The notes beneath the pieces were generated by a model. The model did no database searches and was not told the origin of the DNA. It was given only the letters and a program-made list of their open reading frames with translations. The position numbers and the translations under genes are program-made. A stretch of 64,000 nucleotides of DNA from Thiofilum flexile DSM 14609 (GTDB lineage: Bacteria; Pseudomonadota; Gammaproteobacteria; Thiotrichales; Thiotrichaceae), in assembly GCF_000380185.1 (NCBI RefSeq), contig NZ_KB904769.1:52002-116001 (forward strand), given 5' to 3'. Below, one piece after another: positions 16,840 through 27,174 of the stretch; position 1 is the stretch's first letter, and each line of letters opens with the position of its first letter.

Positions 16840-17904
16840 ATGGATGAGAACAAAAAGAAAGCATTAGCCGCCGCCTTAGGTCAAATTGAGCGCCAATTTG
16901 GTAAAGGTACTGTTATGCGTATGGGGGATAGTACTGCTGCACGTGATGTAGAAGTGATTTCAACCGGATCGATTACCTTGGATGTGGCGCTTGGTATCGG
17001 TGGTTTACCGCGCGGGCGTATTATCGAAATTTTTGGTCCAGAATCCTCTGGTAAAACGACTATGGCCTTGCAAGTCATTGCTGAGTGCCAAAAGAAAGGC
17101 GGTACAGCCGCATTTGTGGATGCTGAGCATGCCCTAGATCCGACTTATGCCCAAAAGCTAGGGGTAAATGTTGATGATCTCTTAGTCTCTCAACCCGATA
17201 CCGGCGAGCAGGCTTTAGAAATTACCGATATGTTAGTGCGCTCTACCGCAGTTGATATTATTGTTGTCGACTCAGTAGCGGCTTTAACGCCTAAAGCAGA
17301 AATTGAAGGCGATATGGGTGACTCCCATATGGGACTACAAGCCCGCCTAATGTCACAAGCGTTACGTAAACTGACCGGCAATATTAAACGTTCTAATACC
17401 TTAGTTATTTTCATCAACCAAATTCGGATGAAAATTGGTGTGATGTTTGGTAGCCCAGAAACCACTACAGGCGGTAATGCACTCAAATTCTACGCCTCAG
17501 TGCGGATGGATATTCGCCGTATTGGTGCGATTAAAAAGGGCGATGAAATCATTGGTAACGAAACCCGCGTAAAAGTGGTTAAGAATAAAATGGCTCCCCC
17601 CTTTAAAGAAGCCGAGTTTGAGATTTTATACGGTGAAGGCGTATCAAAGTTAGGCGAACTCATCGAGTTGGGTGTGGAACAAGGGTATGTTGCTAAGGCA
17701 GGCGCTTGGTATAGCTATAAGGGTGAAAAAATTGGTCAAGGTAAAGATAATGCTCGCCAATTCTTAAAAGATCATCCTGAATTAGCGGCTGAGATTGAAC
17801 AAGCCGTACGGAATGATTTACTCTCAAAACCTTTGAGTAGTGACTCAGGCTTTGTTGCTGACGCCGATGATTTGGATAATGAGGATGTCTTGGTTGATGA
17901 TTAA
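16840..17904 (+). CDS. recA: Recombinase RecA
   Basis: The 354-residue protein has Walker A GPESSGKT, the conserved DNA-binding loops, and an acidic C-terminal tail ([14 protein letters not shown]) typical of bacterial RecA. It forms ATP-dependent filaments on single-stranded DNA for strand exchange and stimulates LexA self-cleavage. GCAGGAG lies 8-9 bp before the start. The usual SOS operator (CTGT-N8-ACAG) is not visible in the 108-bp upstream gap. The recX gene follows after 30 bp. Confidence 0.98.
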   Translation: MDENKKKALAAALGQIERQFGKGTVMRMGDSTAARDVEVISTGSITLDVALGIGGLPRGRIIEIFGPESSGKTTMALQVIAECQKKGGTAAFVDAEHALDPTYAQKLGVNVDDLLVSQPDTGEQALEITDMLVRSTAVDIIVVDSVAALTPKAEIEGDMGDSHMGLQARLMSQALRKLTGNIKRSNTLVIFINQIRMKIGVMFGSPETTTGGNALKFYASVRMDIRRIGAIKKGDEIIGNETRVKVVKNKMAPPFKEAEFEILYGEGVSKLGELIELGVEQGYVAKAGAWYSYKGEKIGQGKDNARQFLKDHPELAAEIEQAVRNDLLSKPLSSDSGFVADADDLDNEDVLVDD

Positions 17905-17934
17905 TATTGTGTTTCGTTCCTAAGAGAACGGATA

Positions 17935-18414
17935 ATGATGGAACAAGTGAATCCTGTTTACCGCCGTGCTTACCACACGGCGGTTAGTTTATTAGCGGTA
18001 CGTGATCATTCAAGTGTTGAATTAACGCGTAAATTACGGCAACGTTATGCCGACCTAACCACGGACGACCTAGAGCGAGTGTTGGTCGAACTAGAGCGTA
18101 GTGGTTATTTAAGTAATGAACGTTTTGCACAGAGTTATGCTCGTTCCTTGATGAATCGAGGACAAGGGCCTGTCAAAATTTTATATGGGCTACGCGAAAA
18201 AGGTATTGCGGCTGAGTTAGCTAAAGACGCCTTAGCTCAAGTAGAGCACGAGGAGTCTATTGATTGGACTCAATTAGCGTCTGAGTTGCGTGCTCGAAAA
18301 TTTGGAGAGCATCTCCCCAACGATTTTAAGGAACGCGCTCGCCAATCCCGATTTTTGGCGGGGCGTGGTTTTAATTTAGATTCAATTAATGCGGTTTTCC
18401 ATGAAAAGTGCTGA
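17935..18414 (+). CDS. recX: Regulatory protein RecX
   Basis: A 159-residue helical protein with the RecX repeats: [44 protein letters not shown] and a final [15 protein letters not shown]. RecX caps RecA filaments and inhibits recombination. The gene follows recA by 30 bp and its end overlaps alaS by 14 bp, so recA-recX-alaS are probably transcribed together. Two tandem ATG codons (17935 and 17938) could serve as start; either keeps the same protein apart from one residue. Confidence 0.95.
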   Translation: MMEQVNPVYRRAYHTAVSLLAVRDHSSVELTRKLRQRYADLTTDDLERVLVELERSGYLSNERFAQSYARSLMNRGQGPVKILYGLREKGIAAELAKDALAQVEHEESIDWTQLASELRARKFGEHLPNDFKERARQSRFLAGRGFNLDSINAVFHEKC

Positions 18415-21022
18415 GGTAAGACAGAAGTTTTTAAACTTCTTTGCAGAAAGAGGGCATACAATTGTACCTTCGAGTTCATTGGTTCCGGGTAATGACCCTA
18501 CATTACTCTTTACTAATTCTGGTATGGTGCAATTTAAGGATGTATTTTTAGGTATTGATAAGCGTCCTTACTCACGAGCGACCACTGCCCAGCGCTGTGT
18601 CCGTGCGGGTGGCAAGCATAATGATTTGGAAAATGTAGGCTACACCGCCCGCCATCATACTTTCTTTGAAATGCTCGGTAATTTTAGCTTTGGCGATTAC
18701 TTCAAGCGCGATGCTATCCATTTTGCGTGGGATTTCTTGACCCGTGTGATTCAATTACCTAAGGCTAAATTATGGGTCACGGTATATGCCGAAGACCAAG
18801 AAGCCTATGACATTTGGGTAAATGAGGTAGGGGTAGACCCGCAGCGCATTTCCCGCATTGGTGATAATAAAGGGGCACGTTACGCCTCGGATAATTTCTG
18901 GCAAATGGGCGATACCGGCCCTTGTGGTCCTTGTACCGAAGTATTCTATGATCACGGTGAGCATATTTGGGGTGGGCCTCCGGGATCACCTGAGGAAGAT
19001 GGCGACCGCTATATCGAAATCTGGAACGTAGTATTCATGCAATTCGAGCGTTCTACTGACGGCGTCATGACACCTTTGCCTAAGCCCTCGGTTGATACAG
19101 GGATGGGTCTAGAGCGTTTATGCGCGATTTTGCAAGGCGTACATAGCAACTACGAAATCGATATTTTCCAAGCGCTGATTGGCAAAGTAGCCGAATTAGC
19201 AGGCATGACCACCAACCTCGATAATCCGTCCTTAAAAGTCATTGCTGATCATATTCGTTCTTGTTCGTTTATGATTGTGGATGGTGTACTGCCGGATAAT
19301 GAAGGGCGGGGGTATGTCTTGCGCCGTATTATCCGTCGTGCGATTCGCCATGGTCATAAACTCGGCTTAGATACGCTATTTTTCTACAAAATTGTTCCCA
19401 CTCTAGTGGAGCAAATGGGACAAGCTTATCCCGAACTCACTAAAGCACAAACGCAGGTAGAAAACGTTCTTAAACGCGAGGAAGAGCTATTTGCTAAAAC
19501 CTTAGCCAATGGCATGCGTTTAATTAATGAAGCCATTGAGGGTTTAAAAGCGGGTGATACCATCAATGGCGAAACCGCGTTTAAACTCTATGATACCTAC
19601 GGTTTCCCACTAGATTTAACGGCGGATATTGCCCGTGAGCGTGAGCTAAAGGTCGATGAGGCTGGTTTTGAGCAAGCCTTAGAAGAGCAGCGCCAACAAT
19701 CACGGGTGGCGGGCAAGTTCAAAGTCGATATGGCAGGCAAGCTCGATGTGAGTGGTGCGACCGATTTCCACGGTTATGATAATTTAGTGGAGTCCGCGAC
19801 CATTTTAGCCTTATTCCATGAAGGGAATTCAGTCCAACAGCTCCACGCTGGTCAACGCGGTCAAGTGGTGTTAGGTAATACCCCTTTCTATGCCGAATCC
19901 GGTGGGCAAATAGGCGACCAAGGCTATGTGCGGATGGGTAGCAGTGCTTTTAAAGTACAGGATACGCAAAAGCAGGGCAGCACTTTTATTCATGATGGTG
20001 TGCTGGAGTCTGGTACTTTAGCGGTGGGTAATACGATTCAAGCGGAAGTCGATCAAGAGCGCCGCCAAGCGATTATTCTCAATCACTCTGCTACCCACTT
20101 AATGCATGCTGCTTTGCGCCAAGTTTTAGGGACTCATGTAGAGCAAAAAGGCTCACTAGTGACTCCTGAGCGCTTACGCTTTGACTTTTCACAGCCTGAA
20201 CCTGTTACTGCTGCACAAATTGCTGCAGTTGAGACAATTGTCAATGCAGAGATCCGGCGAAATGTGGCAACCTCTGCACAAGTGATGAGTATGGAAAAAG
20301 CGCTTGAAGCCGGAGCGATGGCCTTATTTGGTGAAAAATATGGTGCTGATGTACGGGTACTGCAAATTGGTTTCTCCACCGAGTTATGTGGTGGTTGCCA
20401 TGTCAACCGCACGGGTGATATTGGACTATTCAAAATCGTCAGTGAAAGTGGTGTAGCAGCCGGTATTCGCCGGATTGAGGCGGTGACGGGTGCTAATGCA
20501 ATGGCTTGGTTAAATGAAACGGTTAATCGTCTGGATCAGGTCGCACGTTTATTAAAAACCTCTAGTACAGAAGCACCAGAAAAGACTGAGGCTTTGGTAG
20601 TTAAAAGTCGCGCTTTAGAAAAAGAGTTGGATCAATTAAAAGGTAAATTAGCCTCTCAAGCGGGTAATAGTTTAGTCGATCAAGCCGAAACGATTGATGA
20701 TATTAAAGTACTAGCCGTGAATTTAGGGGATGTCGATTCTAAAGCACTGTTAGATACCTTAGATCAGCTTAAAAATAAATTAGGCAAAGCAGCCATTGTT
20801 TTAGCATCGGTACAAGGGGATAAAGTAGGGCTGATTGCAGGTGTGACGGCTAATGAAACTAAGCGTATTAAGGCTGGTGATTTAGTGAATCATGTAGCTA
20901 GTCAAGTCGGGGGTAAAGGCGGTGGTCGCCCCGATATGGCGCGGGCTGGTGGTACAAATCCAGCGGCTTTAGAGCAGGCATTAGGTTCGGTAAAGGCTTG
21001 GGTTGCCGCACAGCTAGGATAG
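18401..21022 (+). CDS. alaS: Alanine--tRNA ligase
   Basis: An 873-residue class II synthetase. The catalytic N-terminus ([19 protein letters not shown], then [16 protein letters not shown]), the editing-domain zinc ligands (HSATHLMH and [13 protein letters not shown]), and the C-terminal oligomerisation domain ending in a Gly-rich segment ([15 protein letters not shown]) are all present. It charges tRNA-Ala and hydrolyses mischarged Ser/Gly. The start at 18401 ([14 protein letters not shown]) fits the family; an in-frame ATG at 18389 adds four residues and lies deeper inside recX. Confidence 0.98.
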   Translation: MKSAEVRQKFLNFFAERGHTIVPSSSLVPGNDPTLLFTNSGMVQFKDVFLGIDKRPYSRATTAQRCVRAGGKHNDLENVGYTARHHTFFEMLGNFSFGDYFKRDAIHFAWDFLTRVIQLPKAKLWVTVYAEDQEAYDIWVNEVGVDPQRISRIGDNKGARYASDNFWQMGDTGPCGPCTEVFYDHGEHIWGGPPGSPEEDGDRYIEIWNVVFMQFERSTDGVMTPLPKPSVDTGMGLERLCAILQGVHSNYEIDIFQALIGKVAELAGMTTNLDNPSLKVIADHIRSCSFMIVDGVLPDNEGRGYVLRRIIRRAIRHGHKLGLDTLFFYKIVPTLVEQMGQAYPELTKAQTQVENVLKREEELFAKTLANGMRLINEAIEGLKAGDTINGETAFKLYDTYGFPLDLTADIARERELKVDEAGFEQALEEQRQQSRVAGKFKVDMAGKLDVSGATDFHGYDNLVESATILALFHEGNSVQQLHAGQRGQVVLGNTPFYAESGGQIGDQGYVRMGSSAFKVQDTQKQGSTFIHDGVLESGTLAVGNTIQAEVDQERRQAIILNHSATHLMHAALRQVLGTHVEQKGSLVTPERLRFDFSQPEPVTAAQIAAVETIVNAEIRRNVATSAQVMSMEKALEAGAMALFGEKYGADVRVLQIGFSTELCGGCHVNRTGDIGLFKIVSESGVAAGIRRIEAVTGANAMAWLNETVNRLDQVARLLKTSSTEAPEKTEALVVKSRALEKELDQLKGKLASQAGNSLVDQAETIDDIKVLAVNLGDVDSKALLDTLDQLKNKLGKAAIVLASVQGDKVGLIAGVTANETKRIKAGDLVNHVASQVGGKGGGRPDMARAGGTNPAALEQALGSVKAWVAAQLG

Positions 21023-21084
21023 CCTAGGACAGGATTTTGCATTAAAACGCTATGATAAACATAGCATAAGGGTAGGTTAGTTAA

Positions 21085-22305
21085 ATGGCTTTAATCGTGC
21101 AGAAGTATGGTGGTACTTCGGTGGGGAGTCCCGAACGCATAGCAGCAGTGGCGGATCGGGTGATAAAATGGCGTCAACAAGGGCATGATGTAGTGGTAGT
21201 TGTTTCCGCTATGTCTGGGGAAACCAATCGCTTAGTCGCATTGATTAATGCGATTAATCCGCGCGGTTCTGAACGTGAAAAGGATGTGATTTTAGCCACA
21301 GGCGAGCAAGTCACCATTGGGTTGTTGGCCTTAGCTTTAGAGCAAAAAGGTCAAGCAGCACGCTCCTACACGGGTGCTCAAGTTCGTATTCTAACCGATA
21401 ATGCCCATTCTAAAGCCCGTATTATAGCGATTGATGATGCCCCTATGCGCCGTGATCTAGCCGAGGGTAAAGTCGTGGTAGTGGCTGGCTTCCAAGGTGT
21501 AACGGAGGAGGGCAGTGTCACGACGTTAGGGCGTGGTGGTTCGGATACTACTGGGGTAGCTTTAGCCGTGGCGTTAAAGGCGGATGAGTGCCAAATCTAT
21601 ACGGATGTGGATGGGGTTTATACCACGGATCCGCGTATTGAGAGCCGTGCTACCCATATTCCCCGTTTGACCTTAGAAGAAATGCTGGAAATGGCGAGCC
21701 AAGGCTCTAAAGTCTTGCAAATTCGCTCCGTTGAGTTTGCTTATAAATACGATATGCCTATTAGAGTGCTATCAAGCTTTGATGATGAAAATGGTAAGAG
21801 TACCTTAGTGACGCGTGAGGATGAGGTGATGGAACAAGTTTTAGTACGCGGTATCGCGTTTAATCGTGATGAAGCCCAATTGACCATACGCGGTGTTCCT
21901 GATCGTCCGGGTATTGCCTATAGCATTCTAGGGCCTATTTCTGATACGAACATTGAAGTCGATATGATCGTGCAAAATGTAGGCTCTGATGGTTCTACCG
22001 ATTTTACTTTTACCGTACACAAAAATGATTATGACAAGGCTTTTGGCATACTCAATAATTTGGCGGCTCAGTTAGGTGCCAAAGAGTGTAAAGGTGATGA
22101 AAAAATCGCTAAGGTCTCTATTGTGGGTGCCGGTATGCGTTCTCATGCGGGGGTAGCCAGTAAAATGTTTGCCGCTTTAGGTAAAGAGGGGATTAATATT
22201 AGGATGATCTCTACCTCTGAAATTAAGGTTGCGGTCGTTATTGATGAGAAATACTTAGAGTTAGCAGTGCGGGTGCTACACGAGGCCTTTGGCTTAGCGG
22301 GTTAA
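21085..22305 (+). CDS. lysC: Aspartate kinase
   Basis: The 406-residue enzyme starts VQKYGGTSVGSPERI and has the TLGRGGSDTTGVALA motif of the amino-acid kinase fold, followed by two C-terminal ACT domains (LTIRGVPDRPGIAYSILGPIS and KVSIVGAGMRSHAGVASKMFAALG). It phosphorylates Asp as the first step to Lys, Thr, Met and diaminopimelate, with feedback control through the ACT domains. The order alaS-lysC-csrA is shared with Pseudomonas and other gammaproteobacteria. An intrinsic terminator follows 34 bp after the stop. Confidence 0.96.
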   Translation: MALIVQKYGGTSVGSPERIAAVADRVIKWRQQGHDVVVVVSAMSGETNRLVALINAINPRGSEREKDVILATGEQVTIGLLALALEQKGQAARSYTGAQVRILTDNAHSKARIIAIDDAPMRRDLAEGKVVVVAGFQGVTEEGSVTTLGRGGSDTTGVALAVALKADECQIYTDVDGVYTTDPRIESRATHIPRLTLEEMLEMASQGSKVLQIRSVEFAYKYDMPIRVLSSFDDENGKSTLVTREDEVMEQVLVRGIAFNRDEAQLTIRGVPDRPGIAYSILGPISDTNIEVDMIVQNVGSDGSTDFTFTVHKNDYDKAFGILNNLAAQLGAKECKGDEKIAKVSIVGAGMRSHAGVASKMFAALGKEGINIRMISTSEIKVAVVIDEKYLELAVRVLHEAFGLAG

Positions 22306-22338
22306 ATCGCTGTCCACTACGCTATAGACTTTTTGACT

Positions 22339-22376
22339 AAAAAGCCCGTGTATCTGCCAAAGACGCGGGCTTTTTT
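22339..22376 (+). terminator. Intrinsic terminator of lysC
   Basis: AAAAGCCCGTG pairs with CGCGGGCTTTT (one G-U) around a 12-base loop, ending in a T-run. Confidence 0.9.
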
Positions 22377-22599
22377 ATTAGTGCTATGTTATTGATCATA
22401 ATAATAATTCACACTTTGATAAATAAGTCTGTTGTTTTTTGTCACTTAATGGTAAAAATGCAACATCGAGCGTGAAAAGTTCAGGCTAAGTTCAGTGATT
22501 TTGTGTGATTGTTGGTCATGCTGTGCTGGCGGCTGGAAGAGTTCACAAAGTTGCTGACTTTCGTGGGCATAATGATACAGCGATATGGAGATTTGCGTT

Positions 22600-22797
22600 A
22601 TGTTGATACTGACTCGGAGAGTTGGAGAGACTCTTATGATTGGGGATGAGGTGAGCGTTACAGTATTGGGGGTAAAGGGTAATCAGGTTCGTCTGGGTAT
22701 CAATGCACCAAAAAATGTAGCGGTTCATCGTGAAGAGATTTATGAGCGTATTCGTCACGAGAAAAATGATCCGGCTTTAGTCAATGAAGAAAACTAA
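22600..22797 (+). CDS. csrA: Carbon storage regulator CsrA
   Basis: A 65-residue RNA-binding regulator with the standard start [18 protein letters not shown] and the RNA-contacting [25 protein letters not shown]. CsrA dimers bind GGA motifs in mRNA leaders and control carbon storage, motility and biofilm choices. The ATG at 22600 is used: GGAG precedes it by about 9 bp, and the in-frame ATG at 22585 would add five non-conserved residues. The GGAG-containing leader could itself be a CsrA site, giving autoregulation, which is known in relatives. tRNA-Ser and tRNA-Arg genes follow. Confidence 0.97.
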   Translation: MLILTRRVGETLMIGDEVSVTVLGVKGNQVRLGINAPKNVAVHREEIYERIRHEKNDPALVNEEN

Positions 22798-22814
22798 ATA
22801 GTCGAAAAAAAAGC

Positions 22815-22842
22815 TTTACATTGGGAGTTTTATCACTATAAT
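22815..22842 (+). promoter_or_regulatory. Promoter of tRNA-Ser
   Basis: TTTACA (22815-22820) and TATAAT (22837-22842) are separated by 16 bp, placing the start about 20 bp before the mature tRNA. Confidence 0.75.
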
Positions 22843-22867
22843 TCTGTGCTTCTAGTTCTTGCGTACT

Positions 22868-22960
22868 GGAGAGATGGCCGAGTGGTCGAAGGCACTCCCC
22901 TGCTAAGGGAGCATAGGGCCAAAATCTCTATCGAGGGTTCGACTCCCTCTCTCTCCGCCA
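22868..22960 (+). tRNA. tRNA-Ser(GCT)
   Basis: A 93-nt tRNA with a long variable arm. Acceptor GGAGAGA pairs with TCTCTCC, anticodon loop CTGCTAA gives anticodon GCT (reads AGC/AGU), and CCA is encoded. Confidence 0.96.
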
Positions 22961-23001
22961 TATACTAAGAAGCTGTCGAAAAAATAAAGTAAAATATTTT
23001 C

Positions 23002-23030
23002 TTGACATTAGCTAAGTAAGTATACAGAAT
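23002..23030 (+). promoter_or_regulatory. Promoter of tRNA-Arg
   Basis: A consensus -35 TTGACA (23002-23007) lies 17 bp from CAGAAT (23025-23030), 16 bp before the tRNA. Confidence 0.65.
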
Positions 23031-23045
23031 ACGCACCTTCTCAGC

Positions 23046-23122
23046 GCGTCCGTAGCTCAGTTGGATAGAGTACCTGGCTACGAACCAGGTGGTCGGAGGT
23101 TCGAATCCTTCCGGACGCGCCA
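23046..23122 (+). tRNA. tRNA-Arg(ACG)
   Basis: A 77-nt tRNA: acceptor GCGTCCG with CGGACGC, anticodon loop CTACGAA (ACG, expected A34-to-inosine editing), encoded CCA. Confidence 0.96.
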
Positions 23123-23133
23123 ATTTAATTCTG

Positions 23134-23168
23134 AAAAGCTGTAAGCAACCACTTACAGCTTTTTTTTT
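23134..23168 (+). terminator. Terminator after tRNA-Arg
   Basis: AAAAGCTGTAAG and CTTACAGCTTTT form a 12-bp stem around CAACCA, followed by a T-run. Confidence 0.93.
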
Positions 23169-23294
23169 GTATTCAATAAATGCTTTGGGACTGGCGCTTT
23201 ATTAAAGGGTTGTGTCTACGGTAGTTTTGGCGGCAAGAATACCGCCATGCTAGACTTTAGAAGAGGGTATATTGATTAGATGAGTGTATTAGCG

Positions 23295-23600
23295 CTAATC
23301 AATAAAATCGGCCTTAAGAATATCAGGGCGTTCTTTATTACGACGATATAATACGGCTACATTACCGACGCGTTGGATTAAGAGGGCTTGTGAGCTGGCT
23401 AGAATCTCTTCAATGAGTCCATCGCGTAAATCTCGATCCCCTACACTGAGCTTAACTTTAATAAGCTGATGATGATCCAAGGCGATATTAATTTCTTCCA
23501 AAGTGGTAGGCTTTAAACCCTGTTGACCCACCAATACGACAGGATTTAACGCATGAGCGAGGGTACGCAGGCGTTTTTTCTGAGTGTCTTTGAGTTCCAT
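23295..23600 (-). CDS. yhbY: YhbY/CRS1-type RNA-binding protein
   Basis: A 101-residue CRM-domain protein with the core LVGQQGLKPTTLEEINIALDHHQLIKVKLSVGDR. E. coli YhbY associates with the 50S ribosomal precursor and is thought to assist assembly. It is divergent from rlmE with a 55-bp gap, the same arrangement as yhbY-rlmE-ftsH in E. coli. Confidence 0.95.
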   Translation of the reverse strand: MELKDTQKKRLRTLAHALNPVVLVGQQGLKPTTLEEINIALDHHQLIKVKLSVGDRDLRDGLIEEILASSQALLIQRVGNVAVLYRRNKERPDILKADFID

Positions 23601-23655
23601 GATAGTTTTCCGATAATCCGCTAGAATGCAGCGAAGTGTAATGAGTTATTAGAAC

Positions 23656-24276
23656 ATGGCAAGAAGTAAAAGCAGTCAACGCTGGTTAAGCGAGCATTTT
23701 AGTGATCCTTATGTCAAAAAATCCCAGCAAGAAGGCTATCGCTCACGTGCAGTATACAAATTAAAAGAAATTCAAACCAAAGATCGTTTGATTCGTGCGG
23801 GTGATAAAGTCATTGATTTAGGTGCGGCTCCCGGAGGATGGAGTCAATATGTGGCTGAAATAGTGGGTGAAAAAGGTAAAATCGTAGCCAGTGATATTTT
23901 GCCTATTGATCCTTTGGCCTTTGTTGAGTTTATTCAGGGCGATTTTAGAGAAGAATCGGTACTCGATGAAATCCTGCAAGTATTAGGTAGCGATCAAGTC
24001 GATCTTGTTATTTCCGATATGGCACCCAATGTCAGTGGTATGGAAGCGGTGGATCAACCACGTGCCATACATCTATGTGAATTGGCATTAGACCTCGCTT
24101 GTAAGGTATTACGTCCTGGCGGACATTTTCTTGTTAAGATGTTCCAAGGTGAGGGTTCTGAGCAATTTCTAAAAGAGGTCAGAACCCATTTTAAGGATGT
24201 CAAAATCCGTAAACCATCAGCGTCAAGACCACGCAGTCGAGAGGTTTATGTGTTGGCTCAGCGTTTTGTGGTGTAA
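23656..24276 (+). CDS. rlmE: 23S rRNA 2'-O-methyltransferase RlmE (FtsJ)
   Basis: The 206-residue SAM-dependent enzyme has the substrate-contacting N-terminus [23 protein letters not shown] motif [12 protein letters not shown], and the catalytic pattern completed by [19 protein letters not shown] and [12 protein letters not shown]. It methylates U2552 in 23S rRNA during late 50S assembly. It is divergent from yhbY and lies 58 bp before ftsH, so the shared gap probably holds two promoters. Confidence 0.97.
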   Translation: MARSKSSQRWLSEHFSDPYVKKSQQEGYRSRAVYKLKEIQTKDRLIRAGDKVIDLGAAPGGWSQYVAEIVGEKGKIVASDILPIDPLAFVEFIQGDFREESVLDEILQVLGSDQVDLVISDMAPNVSGMEAVDQPRAIHLCELALDLACKVLRPGGHFLVKMFQGEGSEQFLKEVRTHFKDVKIRKPSASRPRSREVYVLAQRFVV

Positions 24277-24334
24277 GATTTGAGACAAGTTTATAGGTAA
24301 AGTCCTACCTAAATTTGTGATGTGGAGAAGTTCT

Positions 24335-26251
24335 TTGAACGATTTGACTAAAAATTTACTGATATGGGTAGTCATCGCCTTTGTGCTAATTGTGGTGTTC
24401 AGTAAGTTTAGCACCACCACTCAACCCGGTGCTCCGTTATCCTACTCTGAGTTTATTCAAAACGTGCGTAATAATACGGTACGTGAAGTCGATATTCGTG
24501 GTCAAAAAATTACCGGTGTTACCGTAAATGGCGAGCGTTTTGTAACCTATAGTCCACCTAATGACCCTAAAATGGTGGATGACCTATTAGCTAATAATGT
24601 GAAATTTAAAGCGGCTCCTCCCGAAGAGCGCTCTATCTTTTGGGATATTATTATTAGCTGGGTACCTTTCTTATTAATTATTGGTCTGTGGATTTACATT
24701 ATGCGCCAAATGCAAGGCGGTGGTGGACGCGGGGGCGCTATGTCCTTCGGTAAAAGCCGCGCCCGCATGATGACCGAAGACCAAGTAAAAGTAACATTCA
24801 ATGATGTTGCAGGCTGTGATGAAGCTAAAGATGAGGTCAGCGAGCTAGTTGAATTCCTACGTGATCCGAGCAAATTCCAAAAGCTAGGTGGCAAAATTCC
24901 TCGTGGTGTTTTAATGGTAGGTTCGCCCGGAACAGGTAAGACCCTATTAGCTAAAGCCATTGCAGGCGAGGCTAAAGTACCTTTCTTTAGTATTTCGGGT
25001 TCTGACTTCGTGGAAATGTTTGTCGGTGTGGGCGCGTCACGGGTACGTGATATGTTCGACCAAGCCAAAAAACATGCACCTTGCATTATTTTTATCGACG
25101 AGATTGATGCGGTCGGTCGTCAACGTGGAGCCGGTTTAGGCGGTGGTCACGATGAGCGTGAACAAACCTTAAATCAGTTGCTGGTTGAAATGGATGGTTT
25201 TGAAGGCTCTGAAGGCATTATCGTAATTGCTGCGACGAATCGTCCCGATGTCTTAGATCCAGCCTTATTGCGTCCCGGTCGTTTTGACCGTCAGGTCGTC
25301 GTACCGCTACCGGATGTGCGGGGTCGTGAGCAAATTCTGAAAGTTCATATGCGTAAAGTGCCTTTAGGCGATGATGTGCGTGCAGAGTTGATTGCTCGTG
25401 GTACGCCAGGCTTTTCGGGGGCTGATTTGGCAAACCTAGTCAATGAGGCTGCCTTATTTGCCGCCCGCTCTAATAAGCGCACCGTGAATATGCAGGAATT
25501 CGAGAAAGCCAAAGACAAAATCATGATGGGTGCAGAACGTAAATCCATGGTGATGAAAGAGGAAGAAAAACGCGCCACCGCTTATCATGAAGCAGGCCAT
25601 GCCATTGTTGGTATGAATGTACCAGAGCATGATCCGGTGTATAAGGTGAGTATTATTCCTCGTGGTCGTGCTTTAGGTGTAACTATGTACCTACCTGAAG
25701 AAGATCGCTATAGCGCTTCTAAACAACGTCTCGAAAGCCAAATTTCTAGTCTTTATGGTGGTCGTATTGCCGAAGAGTTGATTTATGGCCCAGAAGGTGT
25801 CACGACAGGTGCTTCTAACGATATTGAGCGTGCAACGAGTATTGCTCGCAATATGGTTACTAAATGGGGCTTATCGAGCCGTATGGGGCCATTAGCCTAC
25901 TCAGAAGATGAGGGCGAGGTATTCTTAGGTCGTTCAGTTACTCAACAAAAGCATATGTCGGATGATACGGCTCATGCGATTGATGAAGAAGTGCGTATGG
26001 TGATTGATCGTAATTATCAACGCGCCAAAACCATTCTGAATGAGAATATGTCAGTACTACATGCTATGGCTGAGGCGCTGATTAAGTATGAAACCATTGA
26101 TCGTACTCAGATTGAAGCATTAATGCGTGGGGATGAACCTCCACCACCAGCGGATTGGACGGATAGTGATTCTGGTAAGAAAGTAGGTGTTCCACCGAAA
26201 AATACTGGGACGGGTAGTACAGGTGATACACCGGTAATACCAGCCGCTTAA
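24335..26251 (+). CDS. ftsH: ATP-dependent zinc metalloprotease FtsH
   Basis: A membrane AAA+ protease. Two transmembrane segments (about 6-24 and 105-125) flank a periplasmic domain; the AAA module has Walker A GSPGTGKT, Walker [12 protein letters not shown] and the second region of homology, and the zinc site is HEAGH. It degrades LpxC, sigma-32 and damaged membrane proteins. The start is set at TTG 24335 ([12 protein letters not shown]), with GGAG 7-8 bp upstream and the family-typical N-terminus; in-frame ATGs at 24317 and 24320 lack a ribosome-binding site. The tail is Pro/Gly/Thr-rich. A terminator follows directly. Confidence 0.95.
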   Translation: MNDLTKNLLIWVVIAFVLIVVFSKFSTTTQPGAPLSYSEFIQNVRNNTVREVDIRGQKITGVTVNGERFVTYSPPNDPKMVDDLLANNVKFKAAPPEERSIFWDIIISWVPFLLIIGLWIYIMRQMQGGGGRGGAMSFGKSRARMMTEDQVKVTFNDVAGCDEAKDEVSELVEFLRDPSKFQKLGGKIPRGVLMVGSPGTGKTLLAKAIAGEAKVPFFSISGSDFVEMFVGVGASRVRDMFDQAKKHAPCIIFIDEIDAVGRQRGAGLGGGHDEREQTLNQLLVEMDGFEGSEGIIVIAATNRPDVLDPALLRPGRFDRQVVVPLPDVRGREQILKVHMRKVPLGDDVRAELIARGTPGFSGADLANLVNEAALFAARSNKRTVNMQEFEKAKDKIMMGAERKSMVMKEEEKRATAYHEAGHAIVGMNVPEHDPVYKVSIIPRGRALGVTMYLPEEDRYSASKQRLESQISSLYGGRIAEELIYGPEGVTTGASNDIERATSIARNMVTKWGLSSRMGPLAYSEDEGEVFLGRSVTQQKHMSDDTAHAIDEEVRMVIDRNYQRAKTILNENMSVLHAMAEALIKYETIDRTQIEALMRGDEPPPPADWTDSDSGKKVGVPPKNTGTGSTGDTPVIPAA

Positions 26252-26272
26252 TGAGACCTAGTTAAGGGTGAG

Positions 26273-26299
26273 AAAGCGCGGTTTATCCGCGCTTTTTTT
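26273..26299 (+). terminator. Intrinsic terminator of ftsH
   Basis: AAAGCGCGG and CCGCGCTTT form the stem around TTTAT and a T-run follows; it sits between ftsH and folP. Confidence 0.93.
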
Positions 26300-26313
26300 A
26301 TGGAGCTGTGTTT

Positions 26314-27123
26314 ATGTTATTACCTACTGATACGCCATCTGTGATGGGGATTATTAATGTAACCCCTGATTCTTTTTCAGACGGGGGACGCTTTAATCAA
26401 ATAGATCAGGCATTAAGACAAGCTGAGCGTTTATTACATGAGGGCGCAACTATACTCGATATTGGGGGTGAATCTACCCGTCCGGGTGCAGAGGCGGTAA
26501 GTGTCGATGATGAGTTAGCACGAGTCATACCCGTATTAGAGGCGCTTAAACAGCGTTTCCCAGAGGCTTTGCTCTCTGTTGATACTTGTAAGGCTGAGGT
26601 CATGCAGGCGGCTATTCAGCAAGGTGTCGCTATGATTAATGATGTGTTAGCCTTAAGGGCACCGAGGGCTTTAGAAGTTTGTAGTGCAGCACAAGTATCC
26701 GTATGCCTGATGCACATGCAGGGCGAACCGCGCACCATGCAGCAAAAACCTGTCTATACTAATGTTATTAGCGATGTTAGAACGTTTTTGTTGGAGCGAG
26801 CGACTATTTGCGAACAAGCGGGCATTCAACGCGAACGTATTTGGCTGGATCCGGGCTTTGGGTTTGGTAAGACCTTAGAACATAATATCACCTTATTACA
26901 GCATTTAGAGCAATTAACTAAAACACCCTATCCTCTATTGGTGGGACTATCACGTAAATCCATGATTGGAGCCTTATTAGGCCAGCGTGAAGTCGCGGAT
27001 CGGGTAACAGGTAGCGTAGTAGCTGCGGCGATTGCGGTATTAAAGGGGGCAAAAATATTACGCGTCCATGATGTTAAAGAGACGGTTGATGCCTTAAAAA
27101 TTGCCCAAGCCCTGTGGGTATAG
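26314..27123 (+). CDS. folP: Dihydropteroate synthase
   Basis: The 269-residue TIM-barrel enzyme has VMGIINVTPDSFSDGGRF, DIGGESTRPGA, LSVDT, MINDV, CLMHMQGEP, DPGFGFGKT and GLSRKSMIG, the classic folP series including the pterin- and p-aminobenzoate-binding loops. It condenses pterin pyrophosphate and p-aminobenzoate to dihydropteroate and is the sulfonamide target. ATG 26314 has GGAG 8 bp upstream; a GTG at 26308 is too close to it. Confidence 0.97.
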   Translation: MLLPTDTPSVMGIINVTPDSFSDGGRFNQIDQALRQAERLLHEGATILDIGGESTRPGAEAVSVDDELARVIPVLEALKQRFPEALLSVDTCKAEVMQAAIQQGVAMINDVLALRAPRALEVCSAAQVSVCLMHMQGEPRTMQQKPVYTNVISDVRTFLLERATICEQAGIQRERIWLDPGFGFGKTLEHNITLLQHLEQLTKTPYPLLVGLSRKSMIGALLGQREVADRVTGSVVAAAIAVLKGAKILRVHDVKETVDALKIAQALWV

Positions 27124-27174
27124 CCCTGCTTAGATCAGCGCTTTATGGATATATTTTTTAAAAGGTAAGTAAAT

